Positions 26,406 through 34,734 of a stretch of DNA of 64,000 nt are shown here, in pieces. This DNA comes from an uncultured Pelagibacteraceae bacterium (lineage in GTDB: Bacteria; Pseudomonadota; Alphaproteobacteria; Pelagibacterales; Pelagibacteraceae). The stretch's first letter is position 1. Each line of letters starts with the position of its first letter. The notes under the pieces were generated by a model. It was not told the origin of the DNA. It did no database searches and saw only the letters and a program-made list of their open reading frames with translations. The stretch covers positions 62,001 through 126,000 of the forward strand of contig CACAUA010000002.1 in the NCBI GenBank assembly GCA_902535625.1, written 5' to 3'. A program made the position numbers and the translations under genes.

Positions 26406-27459
26406 TTACATAATTATTGGAGGTGGCTGTGCAGGCTTAACATTGGCTTATGAGTTAGAGTATCACGATAAACTTAAAAATAAGACTTTAGCAATTATTG
26501 AAAAAAGAGATGAATATAAAAGAGATAAAACTTGGTCATTTTGGAAAACTGTACCTCACAAGTTTGATGACTGTGTAAAAAAAAGATGGAAAGATTATAC
26601 AATCAATTTTAAAGGAAATGTTGAATATAAAGATTGTGAAGAAACTCCTTACGAAAGTATTGATAGTGGACTATTCTACAAAAAAATTTTAAATAAAATT
26701 AATAAAAATCCTAATATTCAATTCTTTAAACATATTAGTGAAGTAAATACAGAAAACGCAATTTTATTTAACAGTTTACCAAATCTTGAGAATAAAAATT
26801 CTAATTTATGGCAACACTTTCAAGGTGTTGAGATTGAAACCGAAAAAGATTTTTTTGATGATCAAATAATGAATTTAATGGACTTTGATTGTGATCAAAA
26901 AAAAAGTGTCCATTTTTTCTATACACTACCCTATTCAAAAAAATCAGCTTTAATCGAAACTACGTGGCTTTCAAAAATGGAAGATGATAGTGAAAAAGAT
27001 TATGATAAACAAATTACTGATTACATCGAAAACACTTTAAAATTAAAAAAATATAAAATTAATTATAAGGAAGTTGGGGCCATACCATTATTTTATCCAA
27101 AATTTAAAAACGATAAAAATACGATTAATATTGGAACTGCTGGAGGTATGACGCGTTTAAGTACTGGCTATACTTTTCTAAATATTCAAGAACAAGCAGA
27201 ATATATTACCCAAAACATTGATAAAATAACCCAAACTAGAGCTTTCAATATAAAAAGTAAGTATAAGTTTTTAGATAATGTTTTTTTGAAAGTCCTAGCT
27301 GAAAAGCCAGAGATCATGCCAAATATTTTCTTCAAAATGTTTAAAAGCAAGTCAAAAACAGTAATAAATTTCCTTTCCAATAAAAGTAATATTTTCGAGG
27401 ACTTATCCATTATATTAAAGATGCCAAAATGGATTTTTATTAAAGCTGTATTTAAATAA
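26392..27459 (+). CDS. crtY: Lycopene beta-cyclase (CrtY type)
   Basis: CrtY forms both beta rings, turning lycopene into beta-carotene. The flavoprotein begins with DYIIIGGGCAGLTLAYEL, has the cyclase motifs FFYTLPYSKKSALIETTW (FxYxLP...E) and RLSTGYTFLNIQ (TGYxF). I use the ATG at 26392 (355 aa), 14 bp inside crtB; the track start 9 bp upstream is also possible. It precedes blh with a TAATG overlap. Confidence 0.93.
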   Translation: MTDFDYIIIGGGCAGLTLAYELEYHDKLKNKTLAIIEKRDEYKRDKTWSFWKTVPHKFDDCVKKRWKDYTINFKGNVEYKDCEETPYESIDSGLFYKKILNKINKNPNIQFFKHISEVNTENAILFNSLPNLENKNSNLWQHFQGVEIETEKDFFDDQIMNLMDFDCDQKKSVHFFYTLPYSKKSALIETTWLSKMEDDSEKDYDKQITDYIENTLKLKKYKINYKEVGAIPLFYPKFKNDKNTINIGTAGGMTRLSTGYTFLNIQEQAEYITQNIDKITQTRAFNIKSKYKFLDNVFLKVLAEKPEIMPNIFFKMFKSKSKTVINFLSNKSNIFEDLSIILKMPKWIFIKAVFK

Positions 27460-28352
27460 TGATCAACAAAATAAATTTTTTTCATTCTATTATTTTTTTT
27501 AATATCTGTATTTTTTTTTCTGCCTTTGAGGTATTGAGAGATAATTCGTTTATACTTTTTAGTTTTTTTTTAATTCTTACAATTGGTATCTCTCACGGTG
27601 CGCTGGATCATGAAAAGGGCAAGAAACTTTTAAAAATTTATAAAATTAAAAATACAGAAGTGTTCTATATAACTTATATAGGTATTGCTTTTTTTGTTAT
27701 TTTAATGTGGATTTTAAGTCCAATATTGTTACTTTCGCTTTTTTTAATAGTTGCAGCATATCATTTTGGCAAAGAGGATAGTGACTTTATCGAAACAAAA
27801 AATGCTAATTTTTTGGAAATTTTTTATTTCATTAAAGGATCATTAGTTATTTCAGCACCCTTACTGTTTCATAAAGCTGAGACAATCGAAATTTTTAAAA
27901 TGTTAAATTTTTCAATAGACGAAAATATTATGGCTAATAATTTTTTAATTCCTTTAGTTATATTATCAGTGCTAAGTAATTTTCTTATATATAGAGGTAA
28001 TAATAATGATTTAAGATCAATTCTTTTTTTAGATAGTTTTTCAATAATTATTTTAAACTATTTTTTTAATCCTATATTGGCTTTTACAATTTATTTCTGC
28101 TTTCTTCATTCTATAAGACACTCACTAAGTTTAATTAGTGAAATTAATAAAAATTTGATGAAAGGATTTCCTATTTTTTTACGAAAAATTATTCCACTTA
28201 CAGTAATTACAGCAATAATGTATTTAATTGTTTTTTATTTTATTTCAGAAAAATTTGGTATAGATGAAAGTATTATTAAAATAATATTTGTTGGATTGGC
28301 TTCATTGACCTTTCCTCATATTTTACTTGAATTCATGGTAGAAAAAAAATGA
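27459..28352 (+). CDS. blh: Beta-carotene 15,15'-dioxygenase, Brp/Blh family
   Basis: Blh cleaves beta-carotene into two retinals, the chromophore of proteorhodopsin. The 297-aa integral membrane protein has many hydrophobic helices and the histidines thought to bind iron: ISHGALDHEKG near residues 45-55, AAYHFGKEDSDF and LHSIRHSLSLI. It ends the crtIBY-blh cassette. The opsin gene is not in the window, as is usual for SAR11, where it lies elsewhere on the chromosome. Confidence 0.93.
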   Translation: MINKINFFHSIIFFNICIFFSAFEVLRDNSFILFSFFLILTIGISHGALDHEKGKKLLKIYKIKNTEVFYITYIGIAFFVILMWILSPILLLSLFLIVAAYHFGKEDSDFIETKNANFLEIFYFIKGSLVISAPLLFHKAETIEIFKMLNFSIDENIMANNFLIPLVILSVLSNFLIYRGNNNDLRSILFLDSFSIIILNYFFNPILAFTIYFCFLHSIRHSLSLISEINKNLMKGFPIFLRKIIPLTVITAIMYLIVFYFISEKFGIDESIIKIIFVGLASLTFPHILLEFMVEKK

Positions 28353-28519
28353 AAAATGAAACTATAAATCTAATTGGATGGATATTGTTTGTTATATCTT
28401 CAATTGGTTTCATCATTTCAAGTGTAGGAAGTTTTTGGGCCATGTTTGGAAGCCTATTTTTTTTTATTGCTTGTATAGTATTTTTAATTCCATTTTTTAA
28501 AAAGGATGAAAATGAGTAA
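28349..28519 (+). CDS. 56-aa membrane microprotein between blh and ispH
   Basis: Not in the ORF track. An ATG overlapping the blh stop (ATGA) opens a 56-codon frame encoding MKNETINLIGWILF at the start, two hydrophobic segments (about residues 8-28 and 30-50, with SFWAMFGSLFFFIACIV) and a charged KKDENE end. It stops at 28519, overlapping the ispH start by 8 bp. Stop/start overlaps on both sides, plus an A/G-rich stretch near its end that can act as the ispH Shine-Dalgarno, argue for a real gene. I do not recognise a family. A role with Blh, retinal handling or the membrane is only contextual. Confidence 0.7.
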   Translation: MKNETINLIGWILFVISSIGFIISSVGSFWAMFGSLFFFIACIVFLIPFFKKDENE

Positions 28520-29456
28520 CAAAAATTTAAAAATTTATTTAGCTGCACCAAGAGGATTTTGTGCAGGAGTTGATAGAGCAATTGAGATTGTAAAAAAAAG
28601 TATAGATAAATTTGGTGCTCCAGTTTATGTGAGACACGAAATTGTACATAACAAACATGTTGTAGAAAGTTTAAAAAAGCTTGGTGCGATATTTGTTGAA
28701 GAATTAGATGAAATTAAAGATAAGACTAGACCAGTTATATTCTCAGCACATGGAGTTCCAAAATCCGTCCCAGAGGAGGCATCAAATTTAAATATGATGT
28801 TTGTAGATGCAACGTGTCCTCTAGTATCAAAAGTTCATAGAGAGGCAGAAAACTTAAATAAACAAGGACATCATATATTATTAATAGGACACAAAAACCA
28901 TCCAGAAGTTATTGGAACAATGGGTCAATTACCAGAAGGTTCAATAGATTTGATTGAAAATATTGAGGATGCAAATAACTATGAAAATATCTCAAATAAA
29001 CAGCTATCCTTCATAACTCAAACAACACTCTCTGTAGATGACACCAAGTATATTATTGGAGCTCTGAAATCGAAATTCCCTGATATTAAAGAGCCTAAAA
29101 AAGATGACATATGTTATGCAACAACAAATAGACAATCAGCAGTTAAAGAAATAGCAAATAAATGCGATATGTTTTTTGTAATAGGAAGTAGGAATTCATC
29201 TAACTCAGTAAGATTAGTTGAGGTTGCTAAAAACGCTGGTTGCAACTCTGCTGAGTTAATTCACTCAGAAAGTCCAGTGCCAATAGATAAAATTAAAGAA
29301 TGTAACACAATTGGAATTTCATCAGGTGCTTCAGCGCCAGAAATACTTGTTGAAAAGTTTATAGCAGAGTTAAAAGATCTATTTACAGTAAATATTGAAG
29401 AAGTTGAAATCGTAAAAGAAAATATTACTTTTAAAATTCCTGGAAAATTAAATTAA
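28512..29456 (+). CDS. ispH: 4-hydroxy-3-methylbut-2-enyl diphosphate reductase
   Basis: IspH is the last MEP-pathway enzyme, making IPP and DMAPP with a [4Fe-4S] cluster. The three cluster cysteines are in RGFCAGVDRAI, ATCPLVSKVH and DDICYATTNRQ, and the active-site Glu-Thr/Ser regions (THTT-like ITQTTLS, GSRNSSNS) are present. Start taken at ATG 28512 (MSNKNLK, 314 aa), spaced 7 nt from AAGGA; the track ATG at 28506 lies too close to that signal. Its place behind the retinal cassette links precursor supply to carotenoid use. Confidence 0.95.
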   Translation: MSNKNLKIYLAAPRGFCAGVDRAIEIVKKSIDKFGAPVYVRHEIVHNKHVVESLKKLGAIFVEELDEIKDKTRPVIFSAHGVPKSVPEEASNLNMMFVDATCPLVSKVHREAENLNKQGHHILLIGHKNHPEVIGTMGQLPEGSIDLIENIEDANNYENISNKQLSFITQTTLSVDDTKYIIGALKSKFPDIKEPKKDDICYATTNRQSAVKEIANKCDMFFVIGSRNSSNSVRLVEVAKNAGCNSAELIHSESPVPIDKIKECNTIGISSGASAPEILVEKFIAELKDLFTVNIEEVEIVKENITFKIPGKLN

Positions 29457-30421
29457 TGGCCGTTTATACTAAAATTAACAATAAGCAGATAAAATTTATA
29501 GAGAAAAAATATAATATTGGCAAAATATTAAATTATTCAGGTATTAAAAAAGGTATTGAAAATACAAACTTTCTTTTAAAGACCAAAAAAAATAAATATA
29601 TCTTAACTATTTACGAAAAAAGAGTTCAAAGAAAAGATCTTCCATTTTTTATTAATCTAATGTCTGGTCTGTCTAGATTAAAAATAAAATGCCCAGTTCC
29701 TATAAAAGACAAAAAAGGTAAATATTTATTTAATTTAAAAAATAAAAAAGCTTGTATTGTCAGTTTCTTGGAAGGAAAAGATAAAAATCAACTAAATAAT
29801 AAAGATTGTTTTATAGTTGGAAAAAATGCAGCACTTCTTCATGAGGCTTCAAAAAAATTAAAATTATATAGAAAAAATTCTCTATCGATTAATTCATGGG
29901 GATCAATTCTAAATAAAATCGACAATAAAATTAACAAATTTTCAAAAAACTTAAAAGATTTAATGAAAGATGATTTGAGAGATATCAAAAAAAAATGGCC
30001 TAAAAAAATGCCAAATGGAATAATTCATAGCGATCTTTTTATTGATAATATTTTTTTCAATAGAGGTAAATTTCATGGATTTATAGACTTTTATTTTTCA
30101 GCTAATGATTTTCTATCTTATGAATTAGCAACCTGCATTAATGCTTTATGCTTTAAGAAAAAAAATAGAAAATTTGTATTTGATAAAAAAAGATCTTCAA
30201 ATTTATTAAAGGGCTACCAATCTGTTAGAAAGCTAAGTGAAATTGAAAAAAGAAATTTAAATACATTATGTAGAGGATCAGCTTTAAGATATCTTTTGAC
30301 TAGATCATATGACTATTTAAATACTCCCAAACAAGCTATCATTAAAATTAAAGATCCAAAAGAGTATATAGATAAGTTAAACTTTCATAGAAATCTAAGT
30401 TCATTTAAGGATTATTCTTGA
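29456..30421 (+). CDS. thrB: Homoserine kinase, type II (APH fold)
   Basis: This 321-aa kinase belongs to the aminoglycoside-phosphotransferase-like homoserine kinases common in alphaproteobacteria rather than the GHMP type. The catalytic loop is IIHSDLFIDNIFF and the metal-binding DFG equivalent is FIDFYFSANDF. It phosphorylates homoserine for threonine synthesis; threonine synthase is encoded about 1 kb away on the other strand. The start overlaps the ispH stop (TAATG) and the end overlaps rnhA. Confidence 0.9.
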   Translation: MAVYTKINNKQIKFIEKKYNIGKILNYSGIKKGIENTNFLLKTKKNKYILTIYEKRVQRKDLPFFINLMSGLSRLKIKCPVPIKDKKGKYLFNLKNKKACIVSFLEGKDKNQLNNKDCFIVGKNAALLHEASKKLKLYRKNSLSINSWGSILNKIDNKINKFSKNLKDLMKDDLRDIKKKWPKKMPNGIIHSDLFIDNIFFNRGKFHGFIDFYFSANDFLSYELATCINALCFKKKNRKFVFDKKRSSNLLKGYQSVRKLSEIEKRNLNTLCRGSALRYLLTRSYDYLNTPKQAIIKIKDPKEYIDKLNFHRNLSSFKDYS

Positions 30422-30843
30422 TGATTAAAATCTACACAGATGGTTCTTGCATTGGAAATCCAGGAAATGGTGGTTGGGCCGCAATTATTATTGAAAATGG
30501 AAAGAAAATTAAAATTAAAGGAAGTAAAAAAGAAACAACAAATAATCAAATGGAATTGCTTGCCCCAATAAAAGCTTTAAAAAAAATTCCAAATGGAAGC
30601 AAGGTTCAAATATTTACAGACTCAAAATATGTAAAATCTGGAATAACTGAATGGATAAATAATTGGAAAAAAAATGGTTGGAAAACAGCTAACAAACAAG
30701 ACGTAAAGAATAAAGAACTTTGGACTGAATTAGATAATCTTTCAAACACATTTGAGATTAAATGGAGCTGGGTAAAGGCACATTCGACAGATAAACTTAA
30801 TAATGAAGTGGATTTATTGGCAAGGTCCTCTGCTAAAACATAG
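30421..30843 (+). CDS. rnhA: Ribonuclease HI
   Basis: RNase HI degrades RNA in RNA-DNA hybrids. The 140-aa protein shows IYTDGSCIGNPGNGG (first Asp), NNQMELLA (Glu), IFTDSKYV (second Asp), WVKAHS (His loop) and NNEVDLLAR (last Asp). I use the ATG at 30421, whose first base is the last base of the thrB TGA stop; the track start is the TTG codon just upstream. The thrB-rnhA pairing is common in alphaproteobacteria. Confidence 0.96.
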   Translation: MIKIYTDGSCIGNPGNGGWAAIIIENGKKIKIKGSKKETTNNQMELLAPIKALKKIPNGSKVQIFTDSKYVKSGITEWINNWKKNGWKTANKQDVKNKELWTELDNLSNTFEIKWSWVKAHSTDKLNNEVDLLARSSAKT

Positions 30844-30870
30844 GTGCACCTGGCAACAGAACTGCCCTGG
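30842..30870. other. GC-rich 29-bp island with 10-bp palindrome between convergent genes
   Basis: Starting within the rnhA stop codon, a 29-bp segment has 18 G/C bases (62%) in an otherwise very AT-rich region. It begins with the perfect palindrome AGGTGCACCT, then two CCTGG copies flank GGCAACAGAACTGCC, which can form a 5-bp stem with one wobble. No T-run follows in either direction, so it is not a classical intrinsic terminator. Function unknown; a bidirectional transcription barrier or mRNA 3'-end element is possible. Confidence 0.5.
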
Positions 30871-30873
30871 AAA

Positions 30874-31359
30874 TTATAACAAATCTAAAACACCCTCTGC
30901 TGAGGATAGACCACATTGCTTAGTTTCTTTCTCAACTTGAATATTAATCAATTCTAAGTTTTGAATAACCATTGCATACCGATTTGATCGAATACCCATT
31001 CCTTTTGAATTTCTATCTACTTGTGCTCCAATTGCTTTTGTAAACGATAGATACGGATCTGATAACATTATAATTTTGCCTCCAGCATTATTCGCTTCTC
31101 CCCAAGCATTCATAACATAGGGATCATTGACTGATAAACAAAATATTCTTTCTATGCCTTTTAATTTTATTTTATCTGCATTTGAAACATAACCTGGAAG
31201 ATGAAGTTTTGAACAGGTCGAAGTAAAAGCACCAGGTAAACCAAATAAAATAATTTTTCCTTTGCCTAATATTTCTCTAATGTTGCTAATTTTTGGTTGT
31301 CCATCTACTAAATGAAATATTTCTGTGCTAGGTATTTGATCTTTTATATTTAATTTCAT
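30874..31359 (-). CDS. Peroxiredoxin, PrxII/Prx5 type
   Basis: The 161-aa thiol peroxidase has the peroxidatic Cys49 in LPGAFTSTCSKLHLPGY, the hallmark of the Prx5 group (PGAFTPxCSxxHLPG). A second cysteine (Cys149) lies near the C-terminus and could form a resolving disulfide. It reduces H2O2 or organic peroxides using glutathione/glutaredoxin or thioredoxin. It overlaps the thrC stop by 4 bp, so it is cotranscribed behind thrC and the cytochrome oxidase cluster. Confidence 0.93.
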   Translation of the reverse strand: MKLNIKDQIPSTEIFHLVDGQPKISNIREILGKGKIILFGLPGAFTSTCSKLHLPGYVSNADKIKLKGIERIFCLSVNDPYVMNAWGEANNAGGKIIMLSDPYLSFTKAIGAQVDRNSKGMGIRSNRYAMVIQNLELINIQVEKETKQCGLSSAEGVLDLL

Positions 31360-32729
31360 ATTGAATTCATTACATATTCTTTAACTTTGTCAATATCATT
31401 TGGAAGAACTTCAAAATTTTCTTCTCTATCGTAAACATATTTTAGACTACTTGGTAGTTTTTCAGTTTTTAAAATTGCATCTTCTATTGCATTAGGAAAT
31501 TTACTTGGATGCGCAGTAGATAAAACAACACAATTTTGTTCTAGCCCAAGTTTTTTTACAGCACCAATTCCAACCGCAGTGTGCGGATCAACTACAACTT
31601 TATATTCTTTATTTATATCTTTTATCATTTGAATAGTTTCGTTTTCATCTAACATTTCAGATATAAAATTCTTTTTTATTTTATCTAAGTCACTATTATC
31701 GATTTGATAAGTATTGTTTTTTATTCTACTCATTATATGTTTCATAACATCTGAATTACAGTCTTTAACATCATATAAAAGTCTTTCAAAGTTACTTGCT
31801 ATCTGGATATCCATGCTAGGAGTATTTGTTTCCTCTACTTTCTTTTGAGTATAATCTCCACCAGAAATTGCTCTATGAAGGATGTCATTTTTGTTAGTAG
31901 CTACAATAAGTTTATCAATGGGAAGACCAAGTTTCTTTGCTAAATAACCAGCGTAAATATCTCCAAAATTTCCAGTCGGAACAGAAAAAGACAAAGGCTG
32001 TCCATTGCCTATTTTAAAATAAGCATAAAAATAATAAACAGCTTGTGCAACAATTCGTGCCCAATTAATTGAATTAACACCTGACATATTAATTGAACTA
32101 GAGAATTTTTCATCATTAAACATTGCTTTAACTAAATTTTGACAGTCATCAAAGTTACCCTCAATAGCAATATTGAATACGTTTTTTTCTTCATGGATTG
32201 TCATCAGTCTTCTTTGTACTGGTGAAATTCTGTTATTTGGATGTAATACAAAAACATTTAAATTCTTTTTTCCTTTTAAAGCATCAATAGCAGCTGCACC
32301 TGTATCTCCTGAAGTTGCTACAACAATATTAATTTTTTTTTGCTTATTTCCTAGATAATATTGATAGAAATTTCCTATTAATTGCATTGCAATATCTTTA
32401 AAAGCAAGTGTTGGGCCGTGATAGAGTTCTAAAACTTTTAAATTTCCTAAATTAGAGATTTTTACAACATCCTCTGCTCTAAAATTTGAGTAAGATTTTG
32501 ATACTGTGGAAATTAATTCCTCTTTAGTCATAAAATCACCAATAAATGGTAAAATTATTTCGGTTGCTAATTCATTATAATCAAGACCACTTAGTTTGTT
32601 TAATTCATCTTTACTAAATGGTTTGACTAACTTTGGTACAAAAAGACCTCCATCATCAGCTAAACCTTTCAGAAATACGTTTTTAAATGAAAAATGATCT
32701 GAATTATTTCTAGTGCTTATATATTCCAT
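31356..32729 (-). CDS. thrC: Threonine synthase
   Basis: PLP enzyme converting O-phosphohomoserine to threonine (457 aa, long ThrC form). The N-terminal block YISTRN, the PLP lysine in HGPTLAFKDIAMQ and the phosphate/cofactor-binding VATSGDTGAAAIDALKG are visible, as is the later block SVPTGNFGDIYAGYLAK. It follows surf1 with no gap. Its partner thrB is divergently placed nearby, so the threonine branch is split on both strands. Confidence 0.96.
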   Translation of the reverse strand: MEYISTRNNSDHFSFKNVFLKGLADDGGLFVPKLVKPFSKDELNKLSGLDYNELATEIILPFIGDFMTKEELISTVSKSYSNFRAEDVVKISNLGNLKVLELYHGPTLAFKDIAMQLIGNFYQYYLGNKQKKINIVVATSGDTGAAAIDALKGKKNLNVFVLHPNNRISPVQRRLMTIHEEKNVFNIAIEGNFDDCQNLVKAMFNDEKFSSSINMSGVNSINWARIVAQAVYYFYAYFKIGNGQPLSFSVPTGNFGDIYAGYLAKKLGLPIDKLIVATNKNDILHRAISGGDYTQKKVEETNTPSMDIQIASNFERLLYDVKDCNSDVMKHIMSRIKNNTYQIDNSDLDKIKKNFISEMLDENETIQMIKDINKEYKVVVDPHTAVGIGAVKKLGLEQNCVVLSTAHPSKFPNAIEDAILKTEKLPSSLKYVYDREENFEVLPNDIDKVKEYVMNSI

Positions 32730-33382
32730 CAGTAATTTTTTTTTCTAAAATATAAATATATTAAAAAAATGGAAACGGCTAATGAAAACCATGTAAGAGC
32801 ATACTTTAAATGGTTGTTTGAAATATTGGCCCCTATTTGTTTTGACCGAGGATAAATTCCTTCCTGCTTGCTAATATTGTTGATAATAAATGGAGAAAAT
32901 TCTTTGCCTGTATAGGTCAACAAATCTTCATCTTTAAGGGTGAACCAATAATTCTTATTTACATCATTATCAGGCTTGAAATAATTAAATTTACTTTTTA
33001 ATTTTAAAACTCCCTCAAATTTACTCTCATTTGAAATATACCTTTTGTATTTAAAATCTCTTGGAACCCAACCACGATTTATTAAATAGCTTTTATTGTT
33101 AATACTAATTGGATTTACAATATCAAATCCTGGCTCTCCTTTTTCATTTAAGGAATATAAATAAATTATTTTTGAATTATCTAATATTCCCTCAAATTTG
33201 ATTTTTTTAAAATTAATTGGATTACTTCCATTAAATTCTACTGGATCACTTTTTAAAGATTGGTCAATTGAATTTATTAAATCAAGCTTCCAATTTAATC
33301 TTACAATTTGCCAAGTGCCTAATGATAAAAAAACTAAAACAAAAAAGTATACAAAGATTGAAAAAGATAACTTATTTTTCAA
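32729..33382 (-). CDS. surf1: SURF1-family cytochrome oxidase assembly protein
   Basis: The 217-aa protein has the SURF1 architecture: one N-terminal and one C-terminal membrane helix around a periplasmic domain. Family blocks are LGTWQIVRLNWK, LINRGWVPRD and HLKYALTWFSLA. SURF1 helps heme a insertion into subunit I of aa3 oxidases. The only usable start is TTG (33382), since no ATG precedes the first conserved helix; a slow start codon would keep this factor scarce. It lies 6 bp after ctaE and shares one base with thrC. Confidence 0.93.
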   Translation of the reverse strand: MKNKLSFSIFVYFFVLVFLSLGTWQIVRLNWKLDLINSIDQSLKSDPVEFNGSNPINFKKIKFEGILDNSKIIYLYSLNEKGEPGFDIVNPISINNKSYLINRGWVPRDFKYKRYISNESKFEGVLKLKSKFNYFKPDNDVNKNYWFTLKDEDLLTYTGKEFSPFIINNISKQEGIYPRSKQIGANISNNHLKYALTWFSLAVSIFLIYLYFRKKNY

Positions 33383-33388
33383 GAACTA

Positions 33389-34180
33389 TTAACTTCCCCA
33401 AATGTAAATAGCTGCAAATAAAAACAACCAAACAACGTCGACAAAATGCCAGTACCATGCAGCAGCTTCAAAACCGAAGTGATGCTCTTTAGTAAAGTGT
33501 CCTAATTTACCTCTCCATAAGCAAACTGCTAAAAAAATTGTCCCAACCAAAACATGGAAACCATGAAACCCTGTGGCCATATAGAATGTAGCTCCATAAA
33601 TATGACCTGAAAAACTAAATGTAGCGTGTTGGTATTCGTATATTTGCAATAACGTAAAGAATGCTCCTAAAATTACTGTACAGATTAGACCATTTATAAA
33701 TCCTTTTCTATCATCCTCTAACAAAGAATGGTGTGCCCAAGTTACTGTTGTACCAGATAATAGTAGGACAAGAGTATTTATAAGTGGAATGTCCCATGGA
33801 TCAAAAGTTTCAATATCTTTTGGTGGCCATACATTTCCCATGAATTCATTTGGAAATAAACTTGCATCAAAGTATGCCCAAAACCATGCAACAAAAAACA
33901 TTACTTCAGATGCAATAAATAATGTCATTCCATATCTGTGATGAATTTGAACAACAGGTGTATGATGACCTTTATGTTCAGCTTCAATTACAACATCTCT
34001 AAACCACATAAAGGCACAATAAATTATAAGTAAAAAACCTAAGACCATCGCCCACATAACTTTACTGTGAAAATAATAAACAGATCCAACAGCTGTAACT
34101 AGTGTTGCTATAGATGTGGCTAAAGGCCAAGGACTAGGGTCAACTAAATGATAATCATGTTTTTGACCTGATGCAGACAT
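33389..34180 (-). CDS. ctaE: Cytochrome c oxidase subunit III
   Basis: The 263-aa subunit III of the aa3 oxidase has seven predicted helices. Typical blocks are HDYHLVDPSPWP at the N-terminus, SEVMFFVAWFWAYF, GTTVTWAHHSLL and the C-terminal WHFVDVVWLFLF. It stabilises the enzyme and proton uptake. It follows ctaG by 5 bp within the cluster ctaC-ctaD-ctaB-coxF-ctaG-ctaE-surf1. Confidence 0.97.
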   Translation of the reverse strand: MSASGQKHDYHLVDPSPWPLATSIATLVTAVGSVYYFHSKVMWAMVLGFLLIIYCAFMWFRDVVIEAEHKGHHTPVVQIHHRYGMTLFIASEVMFFVAWFWAYFDASLFPNEFMGNVWPPKDIETFDPWDIPLINTLVLLLSGTTVTWAHHSLLEDDRKGFINGLICTVILGAFFTLLQIYEYQHATFSFSGHIYGATFYMATGFHGFHVLVGTIFLAVCLWRGKLGHFTKEHHFGFEAAAWYWHFVDVVWLFLFAAIYIWGS

Positions 34181-34185
34181 TTATT

Positions 34186-34734
34186 TTAACTCTCTTTTTT
34201 TTCGTTTTTATAATATTCAGATGAAAAAAAAGTATATGACATAGTAACATCTTCAACTCTAGATGTTTTTGGATCATTTACTAATTCTGGGTCTAAATAG
34301 AATACTAGAGTGTAACTTGCCTTTTCCCCTGGATCTAAAGTTTGTTTTTCAAAGCAAAAACAGCCTAATTTATTAAAATATGCTCCAAATGATGATGGAG
34401 AAACATTATATGTGGCTACAGCAGATGAAATTTCATCTCCCGTGTTTTCCACTTCAAATTTAATTCTGTATACCTTTCCTGGCTGAACATCCATTGTTTT
34501 TTGATCAACATCAAAATTCCAATCAAGAGCACTGTTAACGTTGGTATCTAATCTTACATTTATTTTTTTATCTAAAACTATATTAGGGGCCTCTTTCGAT
34601 ATTTGTGTTGTTCCGCCAAAGCCAGTTACTCTGCAAAATAAATCATACAAAGGAACAGCTGCAAAAGATAATCCTAACATAAAGACAAAAATTCCTGCAA
34701 GAATTAGTGGAGTTAAAGTATTTTTTTTAATCAT
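34186..34734 (-). CDS. ctaG: Cytochrome c oxidase assembly protein CtaG/Cox11
   Basis: Cox11-type copper chaperone (182 aa) that delivers Cu to the CuB site of subunit I. An N-terminal membrane anchor precedes VPLYDLFCRVTGFGGTT, and the copper-binding CFCF motif is in KLGCFCFEKQTL. The domain is periplasmic. The start overlaps the stop of the small coxF-like gene (ATGA). Confidence 0.96.
   Translation of the reverse strand: MIKKNTLTPLILAGIFVFMLGLSFAAVPLYDLFCRVTGFGGTTQISKEAPNIVLDKKINVRLDTNVNSALDWNFDVDQKTMDVQPGKVYRIKFEVENTGDEISSAVATYNVSPSSFGAYFNKLGCFCFEKQTLDPGEKASYTLVFYLDPELVNDPKTSRVEDVTMSYTFFSSEYYKNEKKES

Noticed and set aside
28506-28511. ATG at 28506 as the ispH start
   Set aside because: It is too close to the AAGGA signal (about 1 nt); the ATG six bases on has proper spacing and a typical N-terminus.
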